Shown: positions 34,999 through 44,115 of the stretch, one piece after another
How the letters are laid out: every line of letters begins with the position of its first letter
How positions within the stretch are numbered: position 1 is the first letter of the stretch
NCBI RefSeq assembly: GCF_001939735.1
Contig: NZ_MJIL01000051.1
Coordinates: 1-64,000, forward strand
Source: Photobacterium proteolyticum
GTDB taxonomy: Bacteria; Pseudomonadota; Gammaproteobacteria; Enterobacterales; Vibrionaceae
DNA length: 64,000 bases
Direction: 5' to 3'
Position numbers and translations under genes: made by a program
The notes under the pieces: model-generated
Seen by the model: only the letters and a program-made list of their open reading frames with translations
Database searches by the model: none
What the model was told of the DNA's origin: nothing

Positions 34999-35696
34999 AC
35001 AACGGCCTTCGTGCTCAGATAAAGGCGCTGCTGGCGGGTCATGGCAGCGAATTGTTCCAACTGGCTGTCAATGATCGTACTTTGTTTAACATGGTGCGTG
35101 GTGATAACGGTGAAGGTCTGCTATTGGTGCTTACCCAGAAAGAAGACTCACCTCAACGCCTTGCTATCATTAGCGAATTGATCGAAGGGGAGTGCCTGAA
35201 CTGGAATAAAGGTTGTGGATTCAATGGTCAGCTAGAAGGTGCCAGCGAACAACGGATGACTGATAGCCATCGTTATCCGGATATTTATATGCAGCATCAG
35301 AATATGTTGGGAGAGCCTAAAACCCGCCTGCCGAAGACCTTGCCGGTTTCGTCTAAAATTACCGAGCTAAATCTGAGTAACTGTTACCTTGGTGCTTTGC
35401 CATTCGGTTTTGAGCTGTATACCGATGTGACAAAACTGAGTCTTCGGTTTAACCACCTTGAGGGGCTGCCAGCTAAGCTTGCCAAGTTAACCGAACTTGA
35501 AGAGCTGGATTTATCATATAACCACTTCGATGAGTTCCCTAAGGTACTGTTCAAGCTCAAGAAGCTGAAACAATTAGATTTCCGCCGTCCGAGCCAGCCA
35601 GACTACCGTACCGGTTATGGCAGTGGTTATGAGTCGGTAGCCGTACCACAGGCGTTCCGTGATGCCTTCCCGGATTGTGAAATCCTAGAAGATTAA
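34989..35696 (+). CDS. Leucine-rich-repeat protein (possibly 5'-truncated)
   Basis: About 235 aa. The central part has LRR units of the ELNLSNCYLGALP and LSLRFNHLEGLPAKLAKLT type (roughly four repeats, about residues 120-190). The N-terminal region (QIKALLAGHGSELFQLAVND) is helical and unassigned, and the C-terminus is Pro/Tyr rich. I start at ATG 34989, where coding character begins; it lacks a Shine-Dalgarno, and the frame further upstream is antisense to the VWA remnant. The original 5' end may have been lost in the same deletion. The protein is probably a cytoplasmic binding protein; the partner is unknown. Confidence 0.65.
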   Translation: MTSDNGLRAQIKALLAGHGSELFQLAVNDRTLFNMVRGDNGEGLLLVLTQKEDSPQRLAIISELIEGECLNWNKGCGFNGQLEGASEQRMTDSHRYPDIYMQHQNMLGEPKTRLPKTLPVSSKITELNLSNCYLGALPFGFELYTDVTKLSLRFNHLEGLPAKLAKLTELEELDLSYNHFDEFPKVLFKLKKLKQLDFRRPSQPDYRTGYGSGYESVAVPQAFRDAFPDCEILED

Positions 35697-35707
35697 CGTT
35701 TAAACCG

Positions 35708-35731
35708 AGAGGGCTTAATCGCCCTCTTTTT
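35708..35731 (+). terminator. Terminator of the LRR gene
   Basis: AGAGGGC/GCCCTCT stem with a 6-nt loop and TTTTT, 12 bp past the stop. Confidence 0.85.
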
Positions 35732-35846
35732 AAATCGGTGAGAGCCTGCTCGCTTGGCCAATAGCAAAGTAACTCTCGCTGAAACGATCATCTTGAAGTA
35801 GCTTGGATATAAGAAAGTCAGCTTGTTATCAAATAGAACAGGAGTA

Positions 35847-36245
35847 TTATTTCAGTTTCGTTCTTAATTGCTCTATATCAATAATCCACAGCTTACCTTG
35901 AACGTTTTCAAAGCCCAGTTTTTTGGCAAAATTGGCTAAACTGTCATTGGCGCCTTCGATGCCGATATTATTGGTTTGATATTTATTTGATACCTTGACG
36001 ATGAACTTGAGTAGATCGGTAGCATGTCCAGCACGGGTATGCTTAAACCCTATTTTTGCAATCACGATAGTATCGGATTTCCACATATCTGTAGCCGGCT
36101 TGAATCTAAAATAGAGATCAAAGTGTTTCCTGCAGGCATCAATAGTGAACATATTGGATGTCGCTGGACCGGTCTTGTAATTGAACCTTTCCATGAGATA
36201 AATATTTAAGTCTTGGCAAAAAAGCTGGATTTCCTTATTTGACAT
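35847..36245 (-). CDS. Small GNAT-like acyltransferase-fold protein
   Basis: A 132-aa soluble protein. The segment RAGHATDLLKFIVKVSNKYQ, followed by IGIEGANDSLANFAKKLGFE, has the helix-strand order and the terminal 'N..a..F..klGFe' motif of GNAT acetyltransferases, although the acetyl-CoA loop (usually Q/RxxGxG/A) is reduced to RAGHAT and the protein is shorter than usual. AGGAG precedes the ATG. A Fur-like box overlaps a TTGACA hexamer about 125 bp upstream, so iron control is possible. The substrate is unknown. Confidence 0.5.
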   Translation of the reverse strand: MSNKEIQLFCQDLNIYLMERFNYKTGPATSNMFTIDACRKHFDLYFRFKPATDMWKSDTIVIAKIGFKHTRAGHATDLLKFIVKVSNKYQTNNIGIEGANDSLANFAKKLGFENVQGKLWIIDIEQLRTKLK

Positions 36246-36368
36246 TATAGGCTCCTTTTTCCTGCTGACATCTTACATGCCTTTCATTTTGCTGAAATAT
36301 CGAATAGCTCATTGTGTTTCAACGAGATGAATAAAAGATGCATTTAACTTACATATAAGCACTCTTGA

Positions 36369-36390
36369 TGTCAATGAGAGTTATTCTCAT
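36369..36390 (-). promoter_or_regulatory. Fur-like box overlapping a minus-strand -35
   Basis: TGAGAGTTATTCTCA is a near-perfect 7-1-7 Fur palindrome (36375-36389) and closely matches the classical AATGAGAATTATTCTCATT. The hexamer TTGACA on the minus strand (36374-36369) touches it, so Fur binding would block a promoter directed at the GNAT-like gene. A plus-strand transcript is also possible. Confidence 0.6.
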
Positions 36391-36833
36391 CTTTGGTTTA
36401 TGGCACTTATATCTGCATGCGATTACTTCTGCCGACTTGAGCTACCATTTTGTCCTTTGGAAGTGGATTGGAGGCTGAGTGCATTGCCCTTTCTTTCCTT
36501 ACCTCACACATCAATATTTGGTCATTATGTAATTCCGTGAATCATCGTTTATATAATTGCGAAGTGCCCCGAAAAATTGCTCGTTTACCTATGTCTAAGT
36601 TTGATGGTAATTGTGATCTTTGTTGTTTCAGGGGAAACTGTTTTTAAAGTTTAACCATTAAATAATGGCTGGGAATAGATTCATAAAAGGGGAAGTAGTA
36701 AATGGTTTATGACCTCTTTTTATCTTCATTTTGAGTGAATAATATAGCGATTCGGTACAAGCTGATTGCTTATATGATTCCGCCATTTTTAATGAAATAG
36801 AATATCGAGCAGTTACAATAAGGAATTAAATGA
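36391..36833. other. Long intergenic region, possible Fur-controlled transcript
   Basis: About 440 bases between the Fur-like box and the MupG-like gene. An 18-codon frame at 36591-36647 encodes a Cys-rich peptide (MSKFDGNCDLCCFRGNCF) but has no good Shine-Dalgarno. The stretch GAGTGCATTGCCCTTTC near 36476 faintly recalls the CATTGC pairing core of RyhB-type RNAs; no terminator hairpin was found. No gene is called. Confidence 0.3.
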
Positions 36834-37922
36834 ATGAGAAAGTTGGGTATATCGGTTTATCCGGAATTAGCAAGCCTAGAGCGCAATAAGGAATATATAG
36901 AAACGGCAGCCAAGTATGGTTTCAGTCGTATTTTTACCTGCTTATTGTCTGTTGACGGTGATAAAGAGCAGATCATTGCCGAATTTAAAGACATGGTATT
37001 GTGTGCGAAAGAGCATGGCTTTGAAGTCATTGCGGATGTTGCACCACATATTTTCGACGATCTTGGCATTAGCTACGAGAACTTGAGCTTCTTTAATGAG
37101 ATGGGCGTGGATGGTATTCGCCTTGATGAAGGCTTTACAGGCAATGAAGAAGCCCTGATGACATTTAACCCATATGGGTTGCAAATCGAGCTCAACGTCA
37201 GTGTGGCGAATGGTTATCTGGACAACATTTTGTCTTTCCACCCTGATACCGATTACCTGATTGGCTGTCACAACTTCTATCCTAAGCGCCGCTCTGGTCT
37301 AACGCGTGAGCACTTTATCAAGGGCTCAAAAATCTATAAGAAACACGGTTTGCGCGTTGCAGCCTTTGTTGGGTCGGCGGTTGAGGGGGCGAAAGGTCCT
37401 TGGCCGCTGGCTGACGGTCTGTGCACTATCGAAGAGCATCGTGACTTGCCGATTGATGTACAGGCGAAAGACTTGTTCTATACCGGTGTGGTTGATGATG
37501 TCATTATTGCTAACTGCTTCCCGAGTGAGGAAGAGCTGAAGAAGCTGGGTGAGCTGCACAAAGGGCTGGTAACACTGGATGTCGAGCTGGAAGTCGAGCT
37601 TAACGATGATGAGGAAACTATCGCATTTGAAGAACTACACTTCTTCCGTGGAGATTGCGGCGAATACACTATTCGCTCCACCATGCCTCGTCTTAAGTTT
37701 AAAGATGCAGTGATCCCGGAGAAAAATGCGCGCCAGATCCGCCGGGGAGATGTGATTCTCGATAATGCCAACTCGCCACGCTACAAAGGTGAGCTGCATG
37801 TCGCACTGGTTGATTTCGACAATGACGGCAGCAGCAATGTTATCGGCCGTGTCACTGATACCAACTTACGCTTCCTGGATCAGATCCAGCCTTGGCAGAA
37901 GTTCAAGCTGGCCAAAGCGTAA
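36834..37922 (+). CDS. MupG/DUF871-family protein
   Basis: A 362-aa TIM-barrel-type protein of PF19200/PF05913 (DUF871, 'outer surface protein'). Family members include Staphylococcus MupG, a 6-phospho-N-acetylmuramidase acting on phosphorylated muropeptide disaccharides. The start MRKLGISVYPE and the GVDGIRLDEGF and GCHNFYPKRRSGL blocks are family hallmarks. A C-terminal beta-domain (FFRGDCGEYTIRSTMPR) follows. No PTS transporter or muropeptide gene adjoins it, so the substrate remains inference. ATG 36834 lies 10 nt after AAGGA. Confidence 0.82.
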   Translation: MRKLGISVYPELASLERNKEYIETAAKYGFSRIFTCLLSVDGDKEQIIAEFKDMVLCAKEHGFEVIADVAPHIFDDLGISYENLSFFNEMGVDGIRLDEGFTGNEEALMTFNPYGLQIELNVSVANGYLDNILSFHPDTDYLIGCHNFYPKRRSGLTREHFIKGSKIYKKHGLRVAAFVGSAVEGAKGPWPLADGLCTIEEHRDLPIDVQAKDLFYTGVVDDVIIANCFPSEEELKKLGELHKGLVTLDVELEVELNDDEETIAFEELHFFRGDCGEYTIRSTMPRLKFKDAVIPEKNARQIRRGDVILDNANSPRYKGELHVALVDFDNDGSSNVIGRVTDTNLRFLDQIQPWQKFKLAKA

Positions 37923-37987
37923 TTGCGTTTAATAGGATTGGTATCCTCTTAGCCAGACTAAAAAATTGCCTGACAATGTTAATAAAC

Positions 37988-38011
37988 AAAGCCGAGCAAC
38001 TGCTCGGCTTT
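37988..38011. terminator. Bidirectional terminator
   Basis: AAAGCCGAGCA/TGCTCGGCTTT perfect 11-bp stem with a 2-nt minimal loop, between the convergent MupG-like and zinc-ribbon genes. Confidence 0.85.
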
Positions 38012-38050
38012 AGCTATTTAAGTCATTTGAAATTGGCTGTTTATTGGTGG

Positions 38051-39730
38051 TTAACCAAGCCAGGAAAGCCAGTTTTCACGCTCATTCCGTGCAATATTCA
38101 GCTTGTCATGAAGAATATCAGCAAGCGCCTTTCTGGCTTTATTGTTGGCACTACCGGCAGCAATCGCTTTCACGCACAAGACACCAAATACGCCGAGTAG
38201 TGCATATGGGATCACCAGTAATTCTTGCATGTAGTTGGCAGAGAAGTAGAAGTAGAGCCCACCAGCGGCTGCCAGAAGAAGCAAGTTTACTGCTTTTGTC
38301 GCCCCTGTTTTGTCAAGCTGGGTAATACACTCTTTCTGCCACAGATCATCTTTAGTCAGGTTAAAGTAGTACTGTTGGAAGCTGGTCTTGTCCTGATCAC
38401 CGAAGTTTGCTTCAGCAAAACCAATCATTACATGGTCACCAACATCGGTGCTGCCAAGTTGGGTACTACCTGGATTATACGGATATTCCTTACCATTAAG
38501 TGTACGAATGACAAGGTAGCCGTTGATGTTAGAACGACGGTGGTTAACACTGCTCACTACACGTGACTCAGTACGTGTAGTATGGCCGTAGCCATTCTTA
38601 TAGGTCGTTGTTTCAATCTGCTCTTCAGTCCAGCTGTTAATGTTGGATGTCAGATCCCGGTCGATCACTGTGCCAAATAGCACATGGCCGTTCAGCGTAC
38701 CAGTCGCTGAGCCAATGGCGTATTTATGCGTATAATCAGTCGCTTCTGAATACAGGGCAGGAGAGACTTTTTCAATCAAGCGTTCTTGGGCTGAAATTGT
38801 CGTTTTTTGCTGCACTGTTACTTCAGTACTTTCCTCGCTGCCACAGTTTGCTTCTGCAGTTGGCTCTGGAGCCACATTGCTACTGCTACCACACTTAAAG
38901 CAATAGCTTGATGAGGATGGAATGCGGGTATCGCAGTCAGGGCAGATACAGTCGTTTGGCTGGTAGATACGCTTGATGTGCGTTGCCTGGAGCTCGTTGG
39001 TCTGGCAGCCAAGCATACGTTTCAGATAATGCTTGATTGTACTGTGGAGCTCGGTTTCTTCCTCGAAGCGCGCCTTGTCTTTACGAATGGATAAGGTTGC
39101 CAAAATACCCCAGAGTACAGCGCCGATAACAAGGAAGCTATCCATGGTCATGTAGATACGCTGGCTGTTAATAAACCAGAACAATAATCCCATTAGAATC
39201 GCACTACCTAATAAGGTGCTGAAAATACTGCTGGAAATATTGCGTGGTGTCGGATTATAGATAGGATCCAGGCTTGAACGCTGGCCTTTGTCGTTGTGAA
39301 GAACGACAGCCGGTGCCCAGTCATCGTTGGTGACAATTTCCTTGGAGTCTTTGCCTAATACTTTGTAGGTTTTCGTTGCCGGGGTTGGGCGGAAAACAGT
39401 AATAATGTCGCCTTTGTTCAGGCTGTCGAGGAAGTCATCTTCGGATGAAAGTGTAAGCTGACGTTTGTTTTCACCGTCATCAAGGGTTACCCACCAACAA
39501 CCGACTTCTTTGTTATTTGATTTATTCCTTAAGATACGCTTATAGCGGTGCGTGTCGGTCATGACACCCGTAAACACCTCGGCGTTTGGCAGCTTTTCGT
39601 GAATCTTGGCAATTTCAGAATCAATATCACGACACTGGTTGATGGTCATTTTCGTTTGATGCTGATCACCGCATTGTGGGCAATATGAGTCGGAAAGATA
39701 ACGTGCAGACTCGCACTTTGAACAAAGCAT
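38051..39730 (-). CDS. Zinc-ribbon membrane protein, unknown function
   Basis: A 559-aa protein with two separate zinc ribbons: CSKC..CPQC at residues 3-21 and CPDC..CFKC around 265-285. Between them lie a soluble domain (about 30-160) and two membrane helices (about 175-195 and 200-220). After the second ribbon comes a segment with VLFGTVIDRDL and a repeated TRTES beta pattern, then two further membrane helices near 495-540. The C-terminus is cytoplasmic-like and basic. I know no named family for the whole chain. AAGGAG precedes ATG. Single gene. Confidence 0.6.
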   Translation of the reverse strand: MLCSKCESARYLSDSYCPQCGDQHQTKMTINQCRDIDSEIAKIHEKLPNAEVFTGVMTDTHRYKRILRNKSNNKEVGCWWVTLDDGENKRQLTLSSEDDFLDSLNKGDIITVFRPTPATKTYKVLGKDSKEIVTNDDWAPAVVLHNDKGQRSSLDPIYNPTPRNISSSIFSTLLGSAILMGLLFWFINSQRIYMTMDSFLVIGAVLWGILATLSIRKDKARFEEETELHSTIKHYLKRMLGCQTNELQATHIKRIYQPNDCICPDCDTRIPSSSSYCFKCGSSSNVAPEPTAEANCGSEESTEVTVQQKTTISAQERLIEKVSPALYSEATDYTHKYAIGSATGTLNGHVLFGTVIDRDLTSNINSWTEEQIETTTYKNGYGHTTRTESRVVSSVNHRRSNINGYLVIRTLNGKEYPYNPGSTQLGSTDVGDHVMIGFAEANFGDQDKTSFQQYYFNLTKDDLWQKECITQLDKTGATKAVNLLLLAAAGGLYFYFSANYMQELLVIPYALLGVFGVLCVKAIAAGSANNKARKALADILHDKLNIARNERENWLSWLG

Positions 39731-39921
39731 ACAACTCCTTGGTTTTTACTTAATATGCAGTTTGTTATTAAGAAATTGGTCGCGCATAGTATCAGTGAGG
39801 CTTTGTCATATCAAATATTTCAATGACTTATGTGTCATGTGTATCATTTTGTAATGGAGCAAGTAATAATCAAGAGTGTCCCAGATAGCAGAATTTATAT
39901 GCAACCGTTACACAAAGGCGG

Positions 39922-40812
39922 CTAGGTATTTACCTGCTGTGACCGGACAATTTCTTCGTTTACCCAGTTCAGTAGCTGCTTGATTGCCCGGGACAGTACC
40001 TGATTTTGCCTGACAATATAGCCGAGACTGGTGGTCGGGAAATCGGGGAGCGGTGTGACGGTTGTTTGCAAGTTAAGTTTGGGGTGGAGGGAAAATTCCG
40101 GCACTATCGCGACTCCGAACCCTGCTTCGGCCCAGTCAATTTGGGCATCGACACTACCGACTTCCATTACACGGTAAGTTGGCAGGTTGAGGGTTGGCAG
40201 GGCGGCATCAAGCAGATCACGGGTACGGGTATCGTGGCCGAGCAAGATCAGTGTGGGTTCTTCCTGCTTGTTTGTCTGGATTCCTTGCTGCCAGCTTTGC
40301 AATCCATTGCCGAGCGCGCACCACTTAACCTGTTGTAATTCGGTAAAATGCAACGGTTGGCTTTCCTTCTGCGCCATCACGAAGCCCAGATCTGCCTTGG
40401 CACTTTTCACCAGCTCGGCGGCCTGTGATGAAGTCGTGTTGAGTAGCGACAAATCAATACCGGGAAACTCCTGCTTAAACGACTGGAAAGGTGAAATCAG
40501 CAGCAGCCTTGAAATGATATCACTGGCGGCGATAGTCAGAGTTCCCTGACACAAGTCGTTGATAGCATTAAGATCGGCCTGACAAACCTGTAATTCCATC
40601 AGGGTATTTTCTGCACTTTGCAAGAGTCGTTCGCCGGCCTGCGTTAACCGAAACGGGTTACGCTCAATCAGCTTAACGCGGGTGGTCTGTTCGAGCTGTT
40701 TGATATGGAGGCTGACATTGGGCTGGGTCATATGCAGTTCAGTGGCAGTTTTGCCGAAGTGTTCTAACTTAGCCAAGGTGACAAAGGTGTTTAGCCAGTG
40801 AATATCTAACAT
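39922..40812 (-). CDS. LysR-type transcriptional regulator
   Basis: A 296-aa LysR regulator. The N-terminal winged HTH (FVTLAKLEHFGKTATELHMT, then QPNVSLHIKQLEQ) and a normal-length substrate-binding domain ending in ELNxxV-like helices are intact. It is divergent from the adenylosuccinate synthetase paralogue with a 157-bp shared promoter region, the classical arrangement for a LysR protein and its target gene. The effector is unknown. Confidence 0.9.
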   Translation of the reverse strand: MLDIHWLNTFVTLAKLEHFGKTATELHMTQPNVSLHIKQLEQTTRVKLIERNPFRLTQAGERLLQSAENTLMELQVCQADLNAINDLCQGTLTIAASDIISRLLLISPFQSFKQEFPGIDLSLLNTTSSQAAELVKSAKADLGFVMAQKESQPLHFTELQQVKWCALGNGLQSWQQGIQTNKQEEPTLILLGHDTRTRDLLDAALPTLNLPTYRVMEVGSVDAQIDWAEAGFGVAIVPEFSLHPKLNLQTTVTPLPDFPTTSLGYIVRQNQVLSRAIKQLLNWVNEEIVRSQQVNT

Positions 40813-40969
40813 GCTGCTCTCTGATAGTGGGCGCCAGAATTGGCTCTATTCTACGCCTGTTAGTGGAAAATCCCATATGGAATTCTTATCAAGCTAATAA
40901 CGATTATTAATTTTTCTTATTTCAAGCTGGGGAATAGGATAGTGGCATCGCTTTTAAGGAGAGTTAATC

Positions 40970-42226
40970 ATGTCGTCTATTGTTGTTGTTGGTGCGAACT
41001 GGGGTGATGAAGGCAAAGGCCGTATCGTTGATTATTTAGCCGATCAGGCCTCAGCGAGTATTCGTTTTCAGGGCGGAAACAATGCTGGCCACACCGTAGT
41101 TAACGAGTTTGGCACATTCAAGCTGCACCAGCTTCCAAGCGGCGTATTTAATCCTGATTGTATTGCGGTGCTAGGTCCAGGCATGGTGATCAGTCCGGCG
41201 CCATTAACCGAAGAATTGGCTGAGGTAAAAGCTGCTGGCGTTAACGTCAACATGCGTATCTCAGACCGTGCGACGCTTTGTCTTCCACTCCACGCTATTG
41301 AAGACACACTTGAAGAAGAGCGCTTGGGTGATGGTGCCTACGGGTCGACACGTCAGGGCATAGCGCCCGCTTATGGCGACCGAGTCATGAAAAAAGGTAT
41401 CTTGGTTGGTTGGTTGAAACAGCCAGAAGTATTGCGTGAGCGCATTCAGTTTATGATGGATTGGAAACTGCCTCAGCTTAAAGCTTTGTATCCATCCTTT
41501 GAATTTGAGCAGACTGCTGAAGAAATGACACAGTGGCTGCTTGAAGTATCAGCACCTTGGCGTGATGCAATCTGCAATGTCACCTTGCCGTTGAAAGAGC
41601 TACAGGCAAAAGAGCAAAATCTGTTGTTTGAAGCACAGCTGGGTGCTGGACGAGATTTGGTTTACGGCGAATACCCGTGGACGACATCATCCAACGTGAT
41701 CTCAACCTACGCTGGTATTGGTAGCGGTTTGCCGGCACTGCGCCCAGAGCGTGTTATTGCGGTTGCCAAGGCATTCAGTTCATCTGTGGGCACCGGTACC
41801 CTGATCACGGCGATGGAAGAGCAAGATGCATTCCGTGAGTCAGCCAACGAATATGGTGCAGTTACCGGCCGTCCGCGTGATATGGGCTATTTTGATGCCG
41901 TTGCAACGCGTAACGGGGTGGAAATTCAGGCTGCGACCGAGATTGCGCTAACTAAGCTTGATTGCCTGAGCGGCATGGCTGATCTGAAGATCTGTGTTGA
42001 TTATGACGGCGAACACAGCGAGAACCCAATTTGGCCGCAAACGGCTTCACTTGCGCCAGTATATGAGCAGATGGAAGGTTGGAGCGAAGATATTACCGGA
42101 TGCCGTACATTCGAAAGTCTGCCAGTTGCCGCGCAGAAGTATGTACTGCGTATCGAAGAACTCATGGGTGTACCGGTCAAAATGATTTCGGTAGGCCCGG
42201 AGCGTGAGCAAATGATTAATCGCTAA
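40970..42226 (+). CDS. Adenylosuccinate synthetase paralogue (PurA2-like)
   Basis: Catalyses GTP-dependent ligation of IMP and aspartate in AMP synthesis. At 418 aa it is a little shorter than housekeeping PurA. The GTP loop GDEGKG with catalytic D13 and the NAGHT motif with H41 are kept at E. coli numbering. Other conserved loops differ: the IMP-binding TTGRGIGPAY is STRQGIAPAY here, and the aspartate-binding GRRRRTG is GRPRDMG (residues 300-306). These changes, the divergent LysR regulator and the lack of nsrR/rnr neighbours mark it as a second, specialised copy. AAGGAG precedes ATG. Confidence 0.87.
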   Translation: MSSIVVVGANWGDEGKGRIVDYLADQASASIRFQGGNNAGHTVVNEFGTFKLHQLPSGVFNPDCIAVLGPGMVISPAPLTEELAEVKAAGVNVNMRISDRATLCLPLHAIEDTLEEERLGDGAYGSTRQGIAPAYGDRVMKKGILVGWLKQPEVLRERIQFMMDWKLPQLKALYPSFEFEQTAEEMTQWLLEVSAPWRDAICNVTLPLKELQAKEQNLLFEAQLGAGRDLVYGEYPWTTSSNVISTYAGIGSGLPALRPERVIAVAKAFSSSVGTGTLITAMEEQDAFRESANEYGAVTGRPRDMGYFDAVATRNGVEIQAATEIALTKLDCLSGMADLKICVDYDGEHSENPIWPQTASLAPVYEQMEGWSEDITGCRTFESLPVAAQKYVLRIEELMGVPVKMISVGPEREQMINR

Positions 42227-42266
42227 TACAGCGGTTAGGAGTTGTTCACATACCCAGGGAAGCAAT

Positions 42267-42292
42267 CAGGCTGGCCAGCAATGGTCAGCCTG
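42267..42292. terminator. Hairpin between purA2-like and transglycosylase genes
   Basis: CAGGCTGGCC/GGTCAGCCTG stem (one mismatch-like G-T pair), 40 bp after the purA-like stop; it probably ends both convergent transcripts. Confidence 0.65.
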
Positions 42293-42328
42293 TTTGTCAT
42301 ATTTATTGCAAAAAGACATGATTGAGCA

Positions 42329-43240
42329 CTAAAGGCTTATAAGTGGTGGTACTGGTTTCATGTTGATGACTTGCCGAATTTCGAACAGTTCATTCAGCAG
42401 AACTTTTTGCTGCGCATCGAGCGAGTTAGAAGGCATAGTGACTGCGTCTAAAAGTCTATTGCGGCTGAGACCTGCGATATCGACAATATTCATCAGGGCA
42501 TAGAACTTGTGTACATAATTAATGGTTTCTTGCGGTAAGTGAAGTGAGGGAAAGTGTTGTTTGTCTTGCTGGTTCATTGCTCGCTGCACTCGACCTTCAC
42601 CTGAATTGTAGGCAGCCAGGGTTAACATCAAGTCTTGGTTAAACTTCCGGTAAAGAAACCGGAGGTAGGCGATAGCTGCCTCGGTGCTGCGGTTAACGTC
42701 AAAACGCTCGTCTTGCCGCTCATTCACATTAAGGCCAAATCGCTTGGCGGTTGCTGGCATCAACTGCCATAGACCAGCGGCATTGGCGGGTGATACCACC
42801 GTAGGGTTGAATGTCGATTCCAACATAGGGATGAGAACCAGGCTCTTGGGCAGTTGGTGTTTCTCCAGTTGGCCGATGATTTGTTGGACCGTGGGCAGAA
42901 AACGCAGAAATTGCTGGTTAATCAATTCCTGGTGGGGGAGGAGCATTTGGTAATGGTGATTGACCTGAGATTGAAAATGCTGTTGGTTTGCAGTGCTTAT
43001 GGTGCTGTAACTATGATTCGGGTAGGTAAGCACAGCTAACATGAGTACACTCAGGCAGAGCGGGCTGGGTTTACCCGAAAATACGAGGTGCAGCCAAGCT
43101 CTGATACGACGGAGCAGATCCCGCATGAGTGGTAAACGGTTTGTCGTAATGCTATCAATCAAGCTTTTATGCATTCTTACCGCTACCCTGTAAGTATGCC
43201 TGCGACCGTGTATCCATGATTGAACATAATTGAGTTCCAT
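42329..43240 (-). CDS. Lytic transglycosylase in the lateral flagellar operon
   Basis: A 303-aa peptidoglycan lytic transglycosylase (SLT/family 1, MltD-like). A membrane-spanning signal segment lies near residues 58-75. The catalytic Glu is in LIPMLESTFNP (about residue 142), followed by AAGLWQLMP and AAYNSGEGRV, the family's three motifs. The start codon lies 6 nt beyond the flgN stop, and AGGA overlaps that stop, so translation is coupled to flgN. Since the FlgJ here lacks its own muramidase domain, this enzyme is the natural candidate to open the wall for the lateral rod; that role is inference. Confidence 0.85.
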   Translation of the reverse strand: MELNYVQSWIHGRRHTYRVAVRMHKSLIDSITTNRLPLMRDLLRRIRAWLHLVFSGKPSPLCLSVLMLAVLTYPNHSYSTISTANQQHFQSQVNHHYQMLLPHQELINQQFLRFLPTVQQIIGQLEKHQLPKSLVLIPMLESTFNPTVVSPANAAGLWQLMPATAKRFGLNVNERQDERFDVNRSTEAAIAYLRFLYRKFNQDLMLTLAAYNSGEGRVQRAMNQQDKQHFPSLHLPQETINYVHKFYALMNIVDIAGLSRNRLLDAVTMPSNSLDAQQKVLLNELFEIRQVINMKPVPPLISL

Positions 43241-43246
43241 CAGATC

Positions 43247-43693
43247 CTAGAGCTGCATAAGATTACCTGATGAGTAGCTTTGCTTATTATTCACCTGCTG
43301 CAGCATTTCGCTATAAGATGCTGAGATCTGTCCGTTAAGCTGATTGAGCTGGTGACATGATCGGATACACAGTTCTAAAGTTTGCCAGTACTCGTTCATT
43401 GGTTTCTTGAGTTTTTCGGGTAATGCCTGGAGCAGGGTTGCCATGCCTGCTTTGGTTTGGCTTAGCCCCAATAGTGCCATCAGTTCAGAGCGCTTTGCGG
43501 CACTTCGACTCAGGTTGGCTATTAATGGCCGCTGTTTGGCAATCAATTCCTGGAGCGCTTCTCCGTCAAATTTCAGATAGCTTTCTTGCTGTTCAACCAT
43601 CAGTTGATGAAGTTGCTTATATTGGCGAACATCATGCTGAATACCTTTCATAATCAGCATGATAGCCTGTTGTTTATTGATTGGATTCGCCAT
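43247..43693 (-). CDS. flgN: FlgN, lateral hook-filament chaperone
   Basis: A cytoplasmic chaperone for FlgK and FlgL export, about 148 aa and all helical with heptad-like Leu spacing. I start at ATG 43693 because GGAGG lies just upstream; the frame to 43729 is longer by 12 residues without a Shine-Dalgarno. Recognised chiefly by size, helix pattern (QHDVRQYKQLHQLMVEQQES) and position between flgM and the transglycosylase gene. Confidence 0.8.
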   Translation of the reverse strand: MANPINKQQAIMLIMKGIQHDVRQYKQLHQLMVEQQESYLKFDGEALQELIAKQRPLIANLSRSAAKRSELMALLGLSQTKAGMATLLQALPEKLKKPMNEYWQTLELCIRSCHQLNQLNGQISASYSEMLQQVNNKQSYSSGNLMQL

Positions 43694-43763
43694 TGTCGCC
43701 TCCCTGATCCCAGATAGGTTGGTATCCATATATGGCTACTTATAGCCAGTTAGTTAAATGTGC

Positions 43764-44045
43764 TTATTCATGCCCGGTATGGAAACGCATGAGTGCGCTG
43801 GACAGGGCTGAAATATCTAGATCAAGCTCACCTCGTGCCAATGCCTGCTTCACGGATTCTACTTTGGCCATATCCACATCCGGCAGCTGATTGAATGAAT
43901 CTTGTGCCTTTGATAGCAACTGAGTATCGATACTCACTTGGGGCTCGGCTGTTTGTGTCGCCGATGATAGCTGTAAAGTTTTTGACTCTGGTTTACCTAA
44001 CTGGTTTGGCTGCACGTGTGTGCCAATCACTTTATCGATTTTCAT
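43764..44045 (-). CDS. flgM: FlgM anti-sigma-28 factor, lateral
   Basis: A 93-aa protein that binds the lateral sigma-28 (LafS) until hook completion allows its export. The C-terminal sigma-binding part (VKQALARGELDLDISALSSA) matches the FlgM family; the N-terminus is disordered, as usual. AGGAG precedes ATG. Second gene of the flgA-flgM-flgN-transglycosylase operon. Confidence 0.88.
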   Translation of the reverse strand: MKIDKVIGTHVQPNQLGKPESKTLQLSSATQTAEPQVSIDTQLLSKAQDSFNQLPDVDMAKVESVKQALARGELDLDISALSSALMRFHTGHE

Positions 44046-44115
44046 GGCTGGTGGCTCCTATTTCTCTCTACTAACTATTTAGAGCGGCAGTGTGATCCGT
44101 TTTATTAAACAATAA

